Shown here: in pieces, positions 37,089 through 46,401 of the stretch
Numbering within the stretch: the first letter of the stretch is position 1
Layout of the letters: every line of letters starts with the position of its first letter
Assembly: GCA_038740345.1 (NCBI GenBank)
Contig: JAVYMA010000008.1
Span: 1 to 64,000 of the forward strand
Length of the DNA stretch: 64,000 nucleotides
Direction: 5' to 3'
Origin: Methanomassiliicoccales archaeon
Lineage (GTDB): Archaea; Thermoplasmatota; Thermoplasmata; Methanomassiliicoccales; UBA472
Notes under the pieces: generated by a model
What the model was told of the DNA's origin: nothing
The model's input: the letters and a program-made list of their open reading frames with translations, nothing else
Databases searched by the model: none
Made by a program: the position numbers and the translations under genes

Positions 37089-37864
37089 GGTTGGCGCGGA
37101 CCGTAATATCTGAAATTAAACGAGATCACATCCATAAGCTGTTGGCAAAGGGCCGAAGAGTGGACGGTAGGGCTTGGGATGAGTATAGGCCTATCAGCAT
37201 CCAACCTGGTTTCTCCGAAACCGCTGAAGGCAGTGCTAGGGTGCGTCTCGGGAATACAGATGTCCTCGTGGGGGTAAAGATGTCCTTGGGAGAGCCCTTC
37301 GCCGACACCCCTAATAAAGGAGTGCTGAGCACCAATGCTGAGTTAATACCTCTAGCCTCTCCCACCTTTGAGGCCGGGCCTCCAGATGAAAATTCCATAG
37401 AACTTGCTCGGGTAGTCGACCGCGGCATTCGCGAGTCGCAGATGATCGACCTGGAAGCGCTATGCATCGAGCCAGGAAAGGAAGTCTGGATAATGTTCGT
37501 CGACATTTATGTACTGGACTATGACGGTAATCTGTTCGATGCCTCGTTCCTAGGCTCTGTGGCGGCGTTGAAGAATACCATTGTTCCTGCCAAGGCCAAT
37601 GATAGAGGTGATGATTTCCCTCTTCCAATTAAGCACATGCCCATGAGCGTGACGGCCGTGCAAATAGAAAACTCTATATTGGTCGATCCGACTCTCGACG
37701 AAGAGAAGGTCGCAGAGGCCAGGCTGACCGTCACAACCGACGAGAACGGCGATTTGAGGGCCATGCAGAAAGGGTTGGCCGGTGCGCTGACCCTGGACCA
37801 GGTATATAAGGTGATTGAGACCTCTCAACGCCTGGGGAATGACCTTAGGAAATTGATTGGGTGA
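37085..37864 (+). CDS. rrp42: Exosome subunit Rrp42
   Basis: Second RNase PH-fold subunit of the hexameric exosome ring; inactive itself but needed to shape the site in Rrp41. Seen: [74 protein letters not shown] and [13 protein letters not shown] (given in parts). It overlaps rrp41 at its start, and the next gene begins within 10 nt of its end. Confidence 0.95.
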   Translation: MRLARTVISEIKRDHIHKLLAKGRRVDGRAWDEYRPISIQPGFSETAEGSARVRLGNTDVLVGVKMSLGEPFADTPNKGVLSTNAELIPLASPTFEAGPPDENSIELARVVDRGIRESQMIDLEALCIEPGKEVWIMFVDIYVLDYDGNLFDASFLGSVAALKNTIVPAKANDRGDDFPLPIKHMPMSVTAVQIENSILVDPTLDEEKVAEARLTVTTDENGDLRAMQKGLAGALTLDQVYKVIETSQRLGNDLRKLIG

Positions 37865-37869
37865 TGCAA

Positions 37870-38142
37870 ATGGCAAAAGGAACGGTGAAGGCCGGTACCG
37901 CAGGGCGTTTCGGCGCTCGCTACGGTGTGGTCGTCAGGAAACTCACCAGGGATATAGAAAAGGTGGAGAAGGCTCGCTATGAGTGCCCTACTTGCCACCA
38001 TGTTTCAGTGAAGCGCAAGGCCTCGGGGATTTGGCAATGCAAACATTGTGACGCCAAGTTCGCAGCCGCCTCCTATTCCCCCTTCACTAAGAAATTGCTA
38101 GCAGAAGAAGGAATGGAGGAAAAGGCGGAGGGAAAAAAGTAA
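37870..38142 (+). CDS. rpl37ae: Ribosomal protein L37Ae (L43e)
   Basis: A zinc-ribbon large-subunit protein of 90 residues. N-terminus GTAGRFGARYGVVVRK, then the zinc site CPTCHHVSVKRKASGIWQCKHC (C2-C2, in two halves) and the GDAKFAAASYSP-type end, here CDAKFAAASYSPFTKK. The frame also opens at GTG 37861, but the ATG at 37870 has GGTGAT at 5 nt. The C-terminal extension is Glu/Lys-rich. Confidence 0.95.
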   Translation: MAKGTVKAGTAGRFGARYGVVVRKLTRDIEKVEKARYECPTCHHVSVKRKASGIWQCKHCDAKFAAASYSPFTKKLLAEEGMEEKAEGKK

Positions 38143-38277
38143 ATGTACAAATGTGGAAGCTGTGGGAAGCCTATAAGATCACATACCAACCAGGTGGGCA
38201 TGCAATGCGAGAATTGCGGCTCCAAGATATTCTATAAGGAGCGGCCCAACGTTAAGAAGACCATAAAGGCCAGGTGA
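38143..38277 (+). CDS. rpoP: RNA polymerase subunit P (Rpo12)
   Basis: A 44-residue zinc-ribbon subunit of archaeal RNA polymerase, equivalent to eukaryotic Rpb12. The sequence begins MYKCGSCGKPI and has the second pair in CENCGSKIFYKERPNVKKT, giving C-x2-C and C-x2-C. It starts at the ATG directly after the rpl37ae stop codon, its usual neighbour in archaea. The full length matches the family. Confidence 0.94.
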   Translation: MYKCGSCGKPIRSHTNQVGMQCENCGSKIFYKERPNVKKTIKAR

Positions 38278-38281
38278 GCCT

Positions 38282-38515
38282 TTGCCTACTGCTACCTTGG
38301 TCGTATCGGGAAAGTGCGCTCCCACAATTTTCGGCGCCATTTCCCCGGAAGCAGGAAGAGAGATACCCCGTACCAAGACCAAGGTCTGGTTGGAAAATGA
38401 AAATATGGTGCTGGAGATAGAGGCGAAGGACCTCTCAGCCCTCAGGGCCGCATTGAATTCATACCTCAGGTGGATTAAGATCGCTGACGATGTTAATGGT
38501 ATGGCAGGTGTTTGA
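38282..38515 (+). CDS. pcc1: KEOPS complex subunit Pcc1
   Basis: A 77-residue Pcc1, the dimerisation subunit of KEOPS (t6A37 tRNA modification). Pattern: TATLVVSGKCAPTIFGAISPE, then RTKTKVWLENENMVLEIEAKD and the signature helix LSALRAALNSYLRWIKIADDV. The start is TTG at 38282 with AGGTGA at 5 nt. Its place between rpoP and prefoldin beta is conserved in many archaea, which makes it the orthologous Pcc1; the copy at 1834 is the more diverged. Confidence 0.88.
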   Translation: MPTATLVVSGKCAPTIFGAISPEAGREIPRTKTKVWLENENMVLEIEAKDLSALRAALNSYLRWIKIADDVNGMAGV

Positions 38516-38884
38516 ATGAATGAAATATCCCCCAAACTACAGAACCAGATTGCGCAGTTCCAGCAACTTCAGCAGCAGCTGCAATCAGTTCTCCAGCAGA
38601 AGTTTCGCATGGAGGCGCAGCTCAGGGAAATCCAGATGACTATAGAAGAATTGGGAAAAACAGGCGAGGATGCGACAATATATAAAAATGTGGGCTCCTT
38701 GCTTATAAAGGCTAGAGATAAGGCCTCCGTACTGAAAGATGTGGAAGAGGACAAGGAGACATTGGAGATCAGAATCAAAGCCTTAGATCGACAGGAGAAG
38801 GCTCTCCGTGAAAAATATAATTCTATGCAAGAGCAGATCTCTAAAGCCCTCGGTCAAGCTGGCGGGCCTAGCGCTGAGAATTAA
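38516..38884 (+). CDS. pfdB: Prefoldin beta subunit
   Basis: A 122-residue chaperone subunit of the alpha2-beta4 prefoldin, which holds unfolded proteins between coiled-coil arms. Two long heptad-rich helices (LQNQIAQFQQLQQQLQSVLQ and KALDRQEKALREKYNSMQEQ) flank a beta hairpin centred on GEDATIYKNVGSLLIKA. It begins right after the pcc1 stop. T-rich CTTTTTATTTA follows and may end the operon. Confidence 0.93.
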   Translation: MNEISPKLQNQIAQFQQLQQQLQSVLQQKFRMEAQLREIQMTIEELGKTGEDATIYKNVGSLLIKARDKASVLKDVEEDKETLEIRIKALDRQEKALREKYNSMQEQISKALGQAGGPSAEN

Positions 38885-38985
38885 AGGCTGGGCCTAAATC
38901 TTTTTATTTATCGACCCAACGAAGAATATGCTCTTCTTCTAGAATCTCGAAACGTCCTTATATTTTCCTTCCTTCTCAACATCCC

Positions 38986-39933
38986 ATGCTCAAGGACATC
39001 GGGTTGCAATTGATGCACGGTCGCAAGCTAGTGCTGGTCCATGGGAATGCTGACCCTGACGCTCTGGGCAGTGCTTACGCACTCTATTCAGCCTTTCCGG
39101 ATGTCACTGTGGTCGCGCCTGACGGGTTGGACCGAGTTTCAAAGCTTATCGCGGAAAAGCTTTCCTTCATGCCAGAAAATAAGGTTGAAATCAGCCATTT
39201 CGACAAGATTGTGGTCCTTGATACCTCTTCACCTGACCAATTGGCTCCTTTTCAGGATCTGCCTGACGATTGCATCGTCCTTGACCACCATGCAAGAAAC
39301 GAACGTTGGAATCGTCACCTCTATTATTGCGATGAGAGCAAGCGCTCTTGCGCCGAGATAGTCTATGATCTGCTCAAGGTATGCAATCTGAAGCTAAGCC
39401 GAAATGCCAGCTTAGCTTTGCTAGCGGGTATGCTGACCGACAGTGGGCATTTCAAGTTCGCCACTCCTGCACTCCTTTCGGTTTTCGCGGAGATAATGGA
39501 ATCAAGCGGTATAGAGATGGATGAGATCTATGACCTGGTGGACCTGGAACAGGATATCTCAGAGCGCATTGCGCAGCTTAAAGGCGCACAGAGGTTGCGA
39601 TTCGAACGCGTAGGAGATAAATTGGTGGCCATGTCGCTGGGTAGCGCATTTGAGTCCTCAGTTTGCAAATCTCTGCTTACGATAGGAGCGGATGTGGCTT
39701 TTGTCGGCTCTCAAAGAGGGGAGCAGTTCAGAGTGAGTGCGAGAGCAAAGCCTGACCTTGTTCGCCAAGGAATGCACTTGGGAAAGATGCTGGAAGATAT
39801 CGGAATCGAGACCACGGGGGATGGTGGGGGGCACGGTGGTGCCGCTGGTCTTATCGGGCAGGGTGATGTTGAGGCTATTTTGAATATATGTGTCTCACGC
39901 ACCGTGGAATTCCTGAGAACCATTTATCGATGA
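38986..39933 (+). CDS. DHH-family phosphoesterase
   Basis: A 315-residue DHH/DHHA1 protein. The DHH domain has LVHGNADPDALGSAYAL, VVLDTSSPDQ, the name motif VLDHHARNERW and MLTDSGHFKFATP; the C-terminal DHHA1 domain ends with TGDGGGHGGAAGLIGQG. Relatives include RecJ-like nucleases, oligoribonucleases (NrnA) and pAp phosphatases; which of these applies cannot be told. CCTTATATTTTC at about 38957-38968 lies 25 nt before the ATG and there is no ribosome site, so the message is probably leaderless. Confidence 0.87.
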   Translation: MLKDIGLQLMHGRKLVLVHGNADPDALGSAYALYSAFPDVTVVAPDGLDRVSKLIAEKLSFMPENKVEISHFDKIVVLDTSSPDQLAPFQDLPDDCIVLDHHARNERWNRHLYYCDESKRSCAEIVYDLLKVCNLKLSRNASLALLAGMLTDSGHFKFATPALLSVFAEIMESSGIEMDEIYDLVDLEQDISERIAQLKGAQRLRFERVGDKLVAMSLGSAFESSVCKSLLTIGADVAFVGSQRGEQFRVSARAKPDLVRQGMHLGKMLEDIGIETTGDGGGHGGAAGLIGQGDVEAILNICVSRTVEFLRTIYR

Positions 39934-39938
39934 GTATC

Positions 39939-40979
39939 TTAGGCCATCGCATCTATTAGCGCCTTAAGATTGCTCGGGTTATTTTGGAAATACCTTCTCA
40001 CAGGCGCAAGTGCATCGATCAGTGCCTCTGCTACTCCGTTTTTCAAGTCCATAGGATGCAGCTTTCCCTCACGATAGGTGTCTTCCAATTCACGATATGA
40101 GCTGAATTCTAATTTGCCCCCGAACTTGACTGGCCTTTCGATGCTAAGAGAACCTTTCCGGGGAAAAATTACCATCTTAGCCATATCCAAAATGGGGTTC
40201 CCTTCGATCTCCTGAGGGCAAAAGGCTTTGGATATCTTCCGCCTTATTTCCTCTGGACTATCGTGAATCAGTATGCCAGAATCAGGATCGCTTTTTGACA
40301 TCTTTCCTGCCGCGGGATCCATTCTATTCGCCCCCTTCAGCCCAGGGAGCAAAGGGGTGTGCAGGGCAATGGGCTTCTTCCACTTCAATTTGTCCGCTGC
40401 ATCTCTTGCCAACATGTGAGCCCGGCGCTGATCCATGCCAGCGTAAGCGAGGTCCAAATCCATGGCGAAGATATCAGCGGCTTGCATGAGAGGATAGAGC
40501 AGCTTCGAAGAGTCTACCTCCGCCTCATCCTCCGTTCTTCCCATGATTGTCATAGCACGTTTGACTCGCATAAGGGATGACACTTTCCCTATGTTTATGA
40601 GCTTCTCCCAATAACTAATATCATTCATTATGACAGAAGCGAACTGGAATTTGACGCGATCTCGGGGAACTCCCAGAGCCTCAAAGCAATCCTGCATATA
40701 GTTAGCGCATAGTCTTATCTTCTCTATATTGCCTCCCAGCTTATCATTGATGTAAGCATGCCAGTCCGCGAAGAAAATGGTCATGTCGAAGCCCGCCTCT
40801 ATCAGATCTACAATTTTGCTGGCACAGACCATCCAACCTGCGTGAACTAAGCCTGATGGTTCGAAGCCGATATAGGCACGAGGATGGTTATTGGAAGACA
40901 ATAGACTCCTGAGTTCATCTGGCGTTACTATTTCCTCACTATTGCGAATTACCAGTTCATAGCGCGCCTCAATGTCCAT
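39939..40979 (-). CDS. tyrS: Tyrosyl-tRNA synthetase
   Basis: Class I synthetase of the archaeal/eukaryotic short type, 346 residues. Seen: the HIGH-equivalent GFEPSGLVHAGWMV, the tyrosine pocket DWHAYINDKLGG and YPLMQAADIFAMDLDLAYAGMDQRR, and KMSKSDPDSGI. It lacks a C-terminal S4-like domain, as usual for archaea. It is convergent with the DHH gene, leaving only 5 bp between stops. Confidence 0.97.
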   Translation of the reverse strand: MDIEARYELVIRNSEEIVTPDELRSLLSSNNHPRAYIGFEPSGLVHAGWMVCASKIVDLIEAGFDMTIFFADWHAYINDKLGGNIEKIRLCANYMQDCFEALGVPRDRVKFQFASVIMNDISYWEKLINIGKVSSLMRVKRAMTIMGRTEDEAEVDSSKLLYPLMQAADIFAMDLDLAYAGMDQRRAHMLARDAADKLKWKKPIALHTPLLPGLKGANRMDPAAGKMSKSDPDSGILIHDSPEEIRRKISKAFCPQEIEGNPILDMAKMVIFPRKGSLSIERPVKFGGKLEFSSYRELEDTYREGKLHPMDLKNGVAEALIDALAPVRRYFQNNPSNLKALIDAMA

Positions 40980-41262
40980 GCTATCACCCGAGGATTAGGC
41001 CCAGCTTATTTTAATGTTAGTTTCTGCAGCAGACTTCAACCCTTTTCCCTTTTTGGAGCACGAGTATAGATTCTCGAAGGATTATATATTCCTAAAAGAC
41101 TCAAAATGGCCAGACAATTCTGCGATCTAACCTTAGCTCTATCTGGCCATCTTATGATACGGATAATGTACATGATAATTTGATTCCTTCTTTACATTCG
41201 TCTATTAATTTAGAAAATATTACAATATTCATCTAAAAAAGAAAGTTTTAATTAGCAATATG
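40980..41262. other. Intergenic region between tyrS and glnA
   Basis: About 280 AT-rich bases between two divergent genes, before the glnA promoter. It should also carry the tyrS promoter; TATATATT-like TTATATATTCC near 41082 is a candidate. No coding or RNA gene was recognised. Confidence 0.45.
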
Positions 41263-41331
41263 TATATTATGCCGGCTAGAAGGGATACTACCCTCGAAAA
41301 AGAAAAAATCTTAAAAATAGGGAGATGAAAA
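41263..41331 (+). promoter_or_regulatory. glnA promoter, start-site motif and ribosome site
   Basis: TATATTAT at 41263-41270 is the TATA box, and GGGATACTACC at 41282-41292, about 19 nt beyond, covers the predicted start. This sequence recurs at the same place in the 16S promoter. Here it is flanked as AGGG-ATACTA-CCCT, a possible small hairpin at the 5' end of the message. GGGAGATG lies 5-6 nt before the ATG. Confidence 0.65.
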
Positions 41332-42831
41332 ATGATGGCAACATCAGAAGGAGATGCTCTAAAAGCATCAGGCCTTTCCTCGAAAAAGGTCAGAAAAGCC
41401 AGTGAACCTTATGAAAATGTCATGGAAATGGTGACATCGGGCAAGGTCAAGATGGTGGATTTCAAATTCATCGATCTTCCAGGAACCCTGCAACATGTCA
41501 GTATTCCAGCTAGCAAGCTTACTGTAGAAAAATTCACTGAGGGGCACGGGTTTGATGGTTCGAGCATTCGCGGTTTTTCGGCTATAAATGAGAGCGATAT
41601 GCTATTGCTGCCTGATCCACAAACGGCTGTAGTGGACCCAGTGTATAAAGTCCCAACGCTTTCTATGATTTGCAATGTGGTAGATCCTGTAACCCGTGAA
41701 AGATTCGATCGCGATCCCCGTTTCGTTGCCAGCAAAGCAGAGAATTATCTAAAGGAGACCGGTATAGCAGATACCGCTTATTTCGGGCCAGAGCTTGAGT
41801 TCTTCGTATTTGATTCCGTTCGCTTTGATCAGAATCAACACTATGGTTACTACTACATAGACTCAGATGAAGGCATTTGGAATTCTGGTCGTAGCTCTGA
41901 TAATGGAAATGGCCCTAACCTCGGGCATAGACCGAGAAATAAAGAAGGATATTTCCCGGCCCCACCAGTTGATACACTGCAGGATTTCCGCTCTGAATGT
42001 GTAATGAGGCTGATGGAAGCCGGAATCGAGTGCGAAGTGCACCATCATGAGGTGGCCACAGCCGGTCAGGGCGAGATAGGGATGCGCTTTCAGACGCTGA
42101 CAAAAATGGCTGATCAGGTAATGATGTACAAATACATCTTGAAGAACGTGGCCAGAGAGAAGGGGAAGACCATAACCTTCATGCCCAAACCGCTATTCGG
42201 TGACAACGGCACAGGTATGCATGTGCATCAGAGCCTATCACTCAAGGATGAGAATATCTTCTTCGATGAGAATGGATATGCTCTCCTCTCAGAGACTGCA
42301 TTGTATTATATTGGAGGTCTTTTGGAGCACTCCCCCGCCCTTCTTGCCCTGACCTCACCCTCGACCAATTCATATCGAAGGCTGGTACCAGGCTATGAGG
42401 CACCGGTTAATCTAGTGTATTCGATGAGGAATCGATCCGCAGCCATCCGCATACCAGTGTATTCCAGGAGTAAGAAAGCAAAGAGGATAGAGTATAGACC
42501 GCCTGACTGTACATGTAACCCCTATCTCGCCTTTTCGGCCATGCTCATGGCTGGAATAGATGGAATAAAGCGGAAGATCCATCCAGGAGAACCATACGAC
42601 ATGGACTTATTCGATCTTGACAGTGAGGAGGCCAAGAAGATAAAGCAAGTGCCAGGGAGTCTGGATAAGGCTCTGGATGCTTTGGAATCGGATCATGATT
42701 TCTTGCTGAGAGGAGGCGTATTCTCTAAGGGACTGATAGAAACATGGATAGACTATAAGAGGCGAAAAGAAAACGATGCAATAAGACTGAGACCTCATCC
42801 CTACGAGTTCTTCCTTTACTTCGATGCCTAA
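41332..42831 (+). CDS. glnA: Glutamine synthetase type I
   Basis: Makes glutamine from glutamate, ammonia and ATP; the main ammonia-assimilating enzyme. Seen: FTEGHGFDGSSIRGFSAINESDMLL, the GPELEFFVFD metal site, the ATP-site segment KPLFGDNGTGMHVHQSL, the LALTSPSTNSYRRLVPGYEAPVN block, and AIRIPVYS. The C-terminal part has no NLYDLP adenylylation motif, so control by adenylylation is unlikely. The length of 499 is somewhat above the usual 440-470, from short insertions near 170-200 (SGRSSDNGNGPNL). The ATG at 41335 is an equal start. Confidence 0.97.
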   Translation: MMATSEGDALKASGLSSKKVRKASEPYENVMEMVTSGKVKMVDFKFIDLPGTLQHVSIPASKLTVEKFTEGHGFDGSSIRGFSAINESDMLLLPDPQTAVVDPVYKVPTLSMICNVVDPVTRERFDRDPRFVASKAENYLKETGIADTAYFGPELEFFVFDSVRFDQNQHYGYYYIDSDEGIWNSGRSSDNGNGPNLGHRPRNKEGYFPAPPVDTLQDFRSECVMRLMEAGIECEVHHHEVATAGQGEIGMRFQTLTKMADQVMMYKYILKNVAREKGKTITFMPKPLFGDNGTGMHVHQSLSLKDENIFFDENGYALLSETALYYIGGLLEHSPALLALTSPSTNSYRRLVPGYEAPVNLVYSMRNRSAAIRIPVYSRSKKAKRIEYRPPDCTCNPYLAFSAMLMAGIDGIKRKIHPGEPYDMDLFDLDSEEAKKIKQVPGSLDKALDALESDHDFLLRGGVFSKGLIETWIDYKRRKENDAIRLRPHPYEFFLYFDA

Positions 42832-42879
42832 TGCACGAAATGGAAGAACAACGAGCCGTCTATGAGTTGGACGCTCGTT

Positions 42880-42909
42880 GGGGGAGGGGGTGCTCCCTGC
42901 CCCTCCCCC
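42880..42909. terminator. GC-rich hairpin between convergent glnA and the flavoprotein gene
   Basis: GGGGGAGGGG and CCCCTCCCCC form a perfect 10-bp stem around a 10-nt loop, 48 bp after the glnA stop and 15 bp before the end of the opposite gene. It can form in either transcript and may act as a two-way terminator or a 3'-end stabiliser. It is followed by TAAACCTCTTTCC, with only a weak T run. Confidence 0.6.
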
Positions 42910-42923
42910 TAAACCTCTTTCCT

Positions 42924-44279
42924 TCAGTCTTTCAATCGAGACAGAAGTTCATCAATGGCTTGATTCACTACATCCTTTACCATGGAGGTGGGCGGGCAAT
43001 AGGCATTTTCGAAGGCATTGCTGAATTCCTCAACGGTCACTCCCTTGATGATGGCTGCAGTGAGCCAATTGATTCTGCCTGTAGCTTCTTCTCCGCTCAA
43101 TATCTGAGCCCCAATCAGCTTGTGAGTTGAAGCATCAGCTATCACTTTGACTATTAATTCCTTCCCATCGGGATAGTATCGTGCTCTGGTGAGGCCTTTA
43201 GCTAAGCCTTCCACCACCCTGATGCCATAATATTCTGCCAGAGCTTTAGAAAGGCCAGTTCCAGCGACCTGGACCTCTCCCAAATAGCTGACCCATGCCG
43301 ATGCCACGCCTGGATATGTCGCATACCCACCGGCAGCATTGATTCCAGCCACTTCGCCTTGACGGACCGCGCTAGAACCCAGCTGACTCATTGTAGGTCC
43401 AGGCGCCACTGCGCTCTCACATTGGATGATGTCCCCTGCTAAATACACATCACTCACCATTCGCCCCTTCCGATAGGGTTGTAATGTTGCAGACACTCGC
43501 ACACCGCCCAATGGACCAATATCTAAGCCTATCATGTTAGGAATCTCGAGGTTAGCTCTTATCCCTGTTGCCATTATTACCATCTGGCATGGGTAATTCT
43601 CTGCTCCTGCTACCACCGCTTCCACCTTTTCCTTGCCCTTTATGGCCTTAATAGGGGCGTTCAGCACGAAGTTTATACCCAAAGACTCGAGCTTGGATTG
43701 CAGCATGTTAGCCATGTCTTGGTCCATTATCCGCGGTACCACTTGTGGGAGCATCTCTACCACTGTAACCTCTTTTCCGGTCTTGCGCATGGCGACAGCC
43801 ATTTCTAAACCTATGACACCTGCGCCAGCAATCACTACCGAGCGCACTTTAGGAAGCATTTCTTTTATTCCCTTGCCATCTGAAATAGTTCTTACAGAGA
43901 ATACGCCTTTGAGGTCGATCCCCTCAACGGGAGGCAGAAAAACAGTTCCACCAGTCGCGATAACTATGCTGTCAAAATCATATGACCGCCCTTCACTCGT
44001 GGTCAAGGTTTTTTTATCCACATCTAAAGCAATGACTTTGACTTTCGTGCGCACATCGATTTTTCTTCGTTCTTTATAGAACTCTGGAGTGTGCATCACG
44101 AGGGAATCAAAATCTTTTATCCTGCCCTCGATCACATAAGGTATGGCGCATGGCGAATAAGCAATAAATTCGTCCATGGTGAATACAGTTATCTCCGCCG
44201 TGGGATCGTGCCTCCTCGCGGCTGAGGCCGCAGTTAATCCTGCCGCTCCTGACCCTATTACCACAATTTTCCTCGCCAT
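42924..44279 (-). CDS. CoA-disulfide reductase / NADH oxidase-like flavoprotein
   Basis: A 451-residue FAD and NAD(P)H oxidoreductase of the single-cysteine class. Seen: FAD motif VVIGSGAAGLTAASAARR, the redox cysteine in AYSPCAIPYVIEG, the NAD motif VVIAGAGVIGLEMAVAMRK, and the FAD ribityl contact VYLAGDIIQCES. The C-terminal dimerisation domain is present (FENAYCPPTSMVKD). Family members reduce CoA disulfide, polysulfide or oxygen; the substrate is not determined. The frame also opens at 44309, but the ATG at 44279 has GGAAGG at about 8 nt. TTTATATG near 44314 is the likely TATA box. Confidence 0.88.
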   Translation of the reverse strand: MARKIVVIGSGAAGLTAASAARRHDPTAEITVFTMDEFIAYSPCAIPYVIEGRIKDFDSLVMHTPEFYKERRKIDVRTKVKVIALDVDKKTLTTSEGRSYDFDSIVIATGGTVFLPPVEGIDLKGVFSVRTISDGKGIKEMLPKVRSVVIAGAGVIGLEMAVAMRKTGKEVTVVEMLPQVVPRIMDQDMANMLQSKLESLGINFVLNAPIKAIKGKEKVEAVVAGAENYPCQMVIMATGIRANLEIPNMIGLDIGPLGGVRVSATLQPYRKGRMVSDVYLAGDIIQCESAVAPGPTMSQLGSSAVRQGEVAGINAAGGYATYPGVASAWVSYLGEVQVAGTGLSKALAEYYGIRVVEGLAKGLTRARYYPDGKELIVKVIADASTHKLIGAQILSGEEATGRINWLTAAIIKGVTVEEFSNAFENAYCPPTSMVKDVVNQAIDELLSRLKD

Positions 44280-45020
44280 GCTGCGAACCTTCCACGGCCG
44301 ATTCACCAAAAGGCCATATAAAGATTTGCGGTCTATGACTGAATCCAGAGTTATTATGTTTTCGATGGGTTCTCACTCTTTACTTCTACTGCGACCATCA
44401 ACCGGATAAATAACAAAGATGTAATCATGATGTTGGCTATTGTCTTAAGTCTTCACACGAGAATTTATGTTTTTATAAAATTTATATATTATAAAATTTA
44501 AATGTAAATGTTTTGCATTCATTCTTCATAAAAACTTCACCCCTACCATCCTACCATCCTGATCCATCTTCTGAAGCTTGAAATCGATAAAATTTTGATA
44601 TTAGTTAGATCCATAAGCATTTAAGGGTTGGATTATGAACTTTGAACAAGTTTTCTTTGCATATCAAAGAACGATAAACTTCATTTCAGAACCTTTACAT
44701 TTTAATCATTTGATGAAATCAAATGGATAGTTCGATTACATAAGCCTGGCTTTCTTCAAGATAGCTCTAAATTATGAAGATCATTTGCAGATTAATTCCT
44801 AGTTCAGCTTTAACCATAAAATAAATTGCTACAAGAAAAGGTCGGATACCAGTAAACGCTTTTTAAATGTTTTCTGATTGGAGGAAATTGTTTGCTTAAA
44901 ATGGAAAGGAAAATGGTACTGAACGAATCGCGTTTTAACATGCTTGAACGATTATGAAGCAGGAACACTTGAGGGATGATTTATCTATGAGAGACTCCTG
45001 CAACTTAATTAGGCATTAAT
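44280..45020. other. AT-rich gap without recognisable gene
   Basis: About 740 bases between the divergent flavoprotein and RaSEA genes. It holds the flavoprotein TATA box near 44314 and low-complexity AT stretches around 44470-44510. Only very short frames occur. Confidence 0.5.
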
Positions 45021-46025
45021 ATGGAATCGCGAGACCGTAAGCAAACTCCCCAAGCCATCTGGAAAGAGGAAGATATGATCAGTGGTCGGAAGGTCCGCAC
45101 CATGGTACTTATACTTAGAACGGTAGGTTGCTGGTGGTCGCAAAAGAAGGGGTGCCTCATGTGTGGTTATAACCAAGCAACGAGTGAAAAGGGAATCGGA
45201 ACTAAGGAACTCATGAGCCAATTGGAGGTCGCAATGGAGTCCTACGATGGGGAGGAAATGGTCAAGGTCTATACATCGGGCAGCTTTCTTGACGAGCGCG
45301 AGGTGCCTGCTGATGTGAGAGAAAGGCTGTTCAATGCATTCCCCTCATGCCAAAATTTTCTCATAGAGAGTAGACCTGAGTTTGTTACTGAAAAGGCCTT
45401 ATCCTCGTTACCCAGAGACAGAATGGAGATTGCCATTGGCCTGGAGAGCAGTAGTGATGAGATCCTGCACAATTGCATAAATAAGGGATTCGGTGTGAAG
45501 GATTATGAAAGAGCGGCCAAACTTATCCGTCAAATGGGCATGAGACTCCGTACCTATTTACTCCTGAAACCTCCATACCTTACCGAGCTCCAGGCCTTGG
45601 ATGATGCAATCTCATCCATAAGATTCGCGTCGTCGTATTCCGAAAACATCTCTCTCAATCCCGTAAATGTGCAGAAAGAAACGCATGTTGAATCCTTGTT
45701 CCGCCGCGGAGACTATCGACCTCCTTGGCTTTGGTCGGTAGTGGAGGTCTTGAAACGAGGAAAGGAGGGGTGTGATTCCAGAGTTTTTTCCATACCTAGC
45801 GGCGCTGGTACCCCCCGAGGCGCCCACAATTGTTTTCGGTGCGACCCTGATGTTATTTCAGCTTTACACCAGTTTTCATTTTCCCAAGATATAAGTGTCT
45901 TTCAGGGGCTTTCATGTGATTGTCAGAGGATTTGGAAAGCCCAGCTTGAACTTCAGAATTTCATGAGAACTTCAGTGGACATAGATAAATATCTTTCCGA
46001 TGACCTAGGATTTAATCAGGCTTAA
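45021..46025 (+). CDS. raSEA: Archaeosine biosynthesis radical SAM protein RaSEA
   Basis: Works with ArcS to convert the lysine adduct of preQ0-15 in tRNA to archaeosine. The 334-residue protein has the group's unusual radical SAM motif TVGCWWSQKKGCLMCGYNQ (C37-x7-C45-x2-C48), then VKVYTSGSFLDEREVP, IESRPEFV, IGLESSSDEI and a Cys-containing C-terminal part (CFRCDPD, GLSCDCQ). The first enzyme of the tRNA-bound pathway, TgtA, is encoded at the left edge of the window; arcS is not in the window. Confidence 0.93.
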   Translation: MESRDRKQTPQAIWKEEDMISGRKVRTMVLILRTVGCWWSQKKGCLMCGYNQATSEKGIGTKELMSQLEVAMESYDGEEMVKVYTSGSFLDEREVPADVRERLFNAFPSCQNFLIESRPEFVTEKALSSLPRDRMEIAIGLESSSDEILHNCINKGFGVKDYERAAKLIRQMGMRLRTYLLLKPPYLTELQALDDAISSIRFASSYSENISLNPVNVQKETHVESLFRRGDYRPPWLWSVVEVLKRGKEGCDSRVFSIPSGAGTPRGAHNCFRCDPDVISALHQFSFSQDISVFQGLSCDCQRIWKAQLELQNFMRTSVDIDKYLSDDLGFNQA

Positions 46026-46080
46026 CCCCAATCGATTTTAAATTATTGTTCTGATTTAAGGTTCCCTCAGAAGGGATTTT

Positions 46081-46401
46081 ATGGAATATGAGATTAGAAA
46101 GGGTCATTATCAAAAAATTGAGGGGCAAGGACTGAAAGAAGTGATGAAAAGAGCCTTCGGCAATGTTAAGGAAGAAGATGGCAAATTGGTGTCTTCTTAT
46201 GGAGCTATTATTAGGGTGGAAGCTAAACTAGTCAGCAAGACAGCCCTCGAAGTTACTTCCCAGACCGACAAGAACGCATCTGAGGATGTCCAGGTTGACA
46301 CCATCAAGCATTGGAACATGTTCCTTGAAGAGGCTACCGGTTATACGGCAAAAGAAAGATTAAAGCGCCTACAAAAGAAAGCCAAAGAAGGAAAGCTCTG
46401 A
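46081..46401 (+). CDS. DUF5611 family protein
   Basis: A 106-residue archaeal protein of unknown function. Recognised by MEYEIRKGHYQKIEGQGLKE, the central EEDGKLVSSYGAIIRVEAKL, and the basic C-terminus GYTAKERLKRLQKKAKEGK. The basic tail suggests nucleic acid contact. AGAAGGGA lies just before the ATG. It is 55 nt after RaSEA, so co-transcription is possible. Confidence 0.8.
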   Translation: MEYEIRKGHYQKIEGQGLKEVMKRAFGNVKEEDGKLVSSYGAIIRVEAKLVSKTALEVTSQTDKNASEDVQVDTIKHWNMFLEEATGYTAKERLKRLQKKAKEGKL

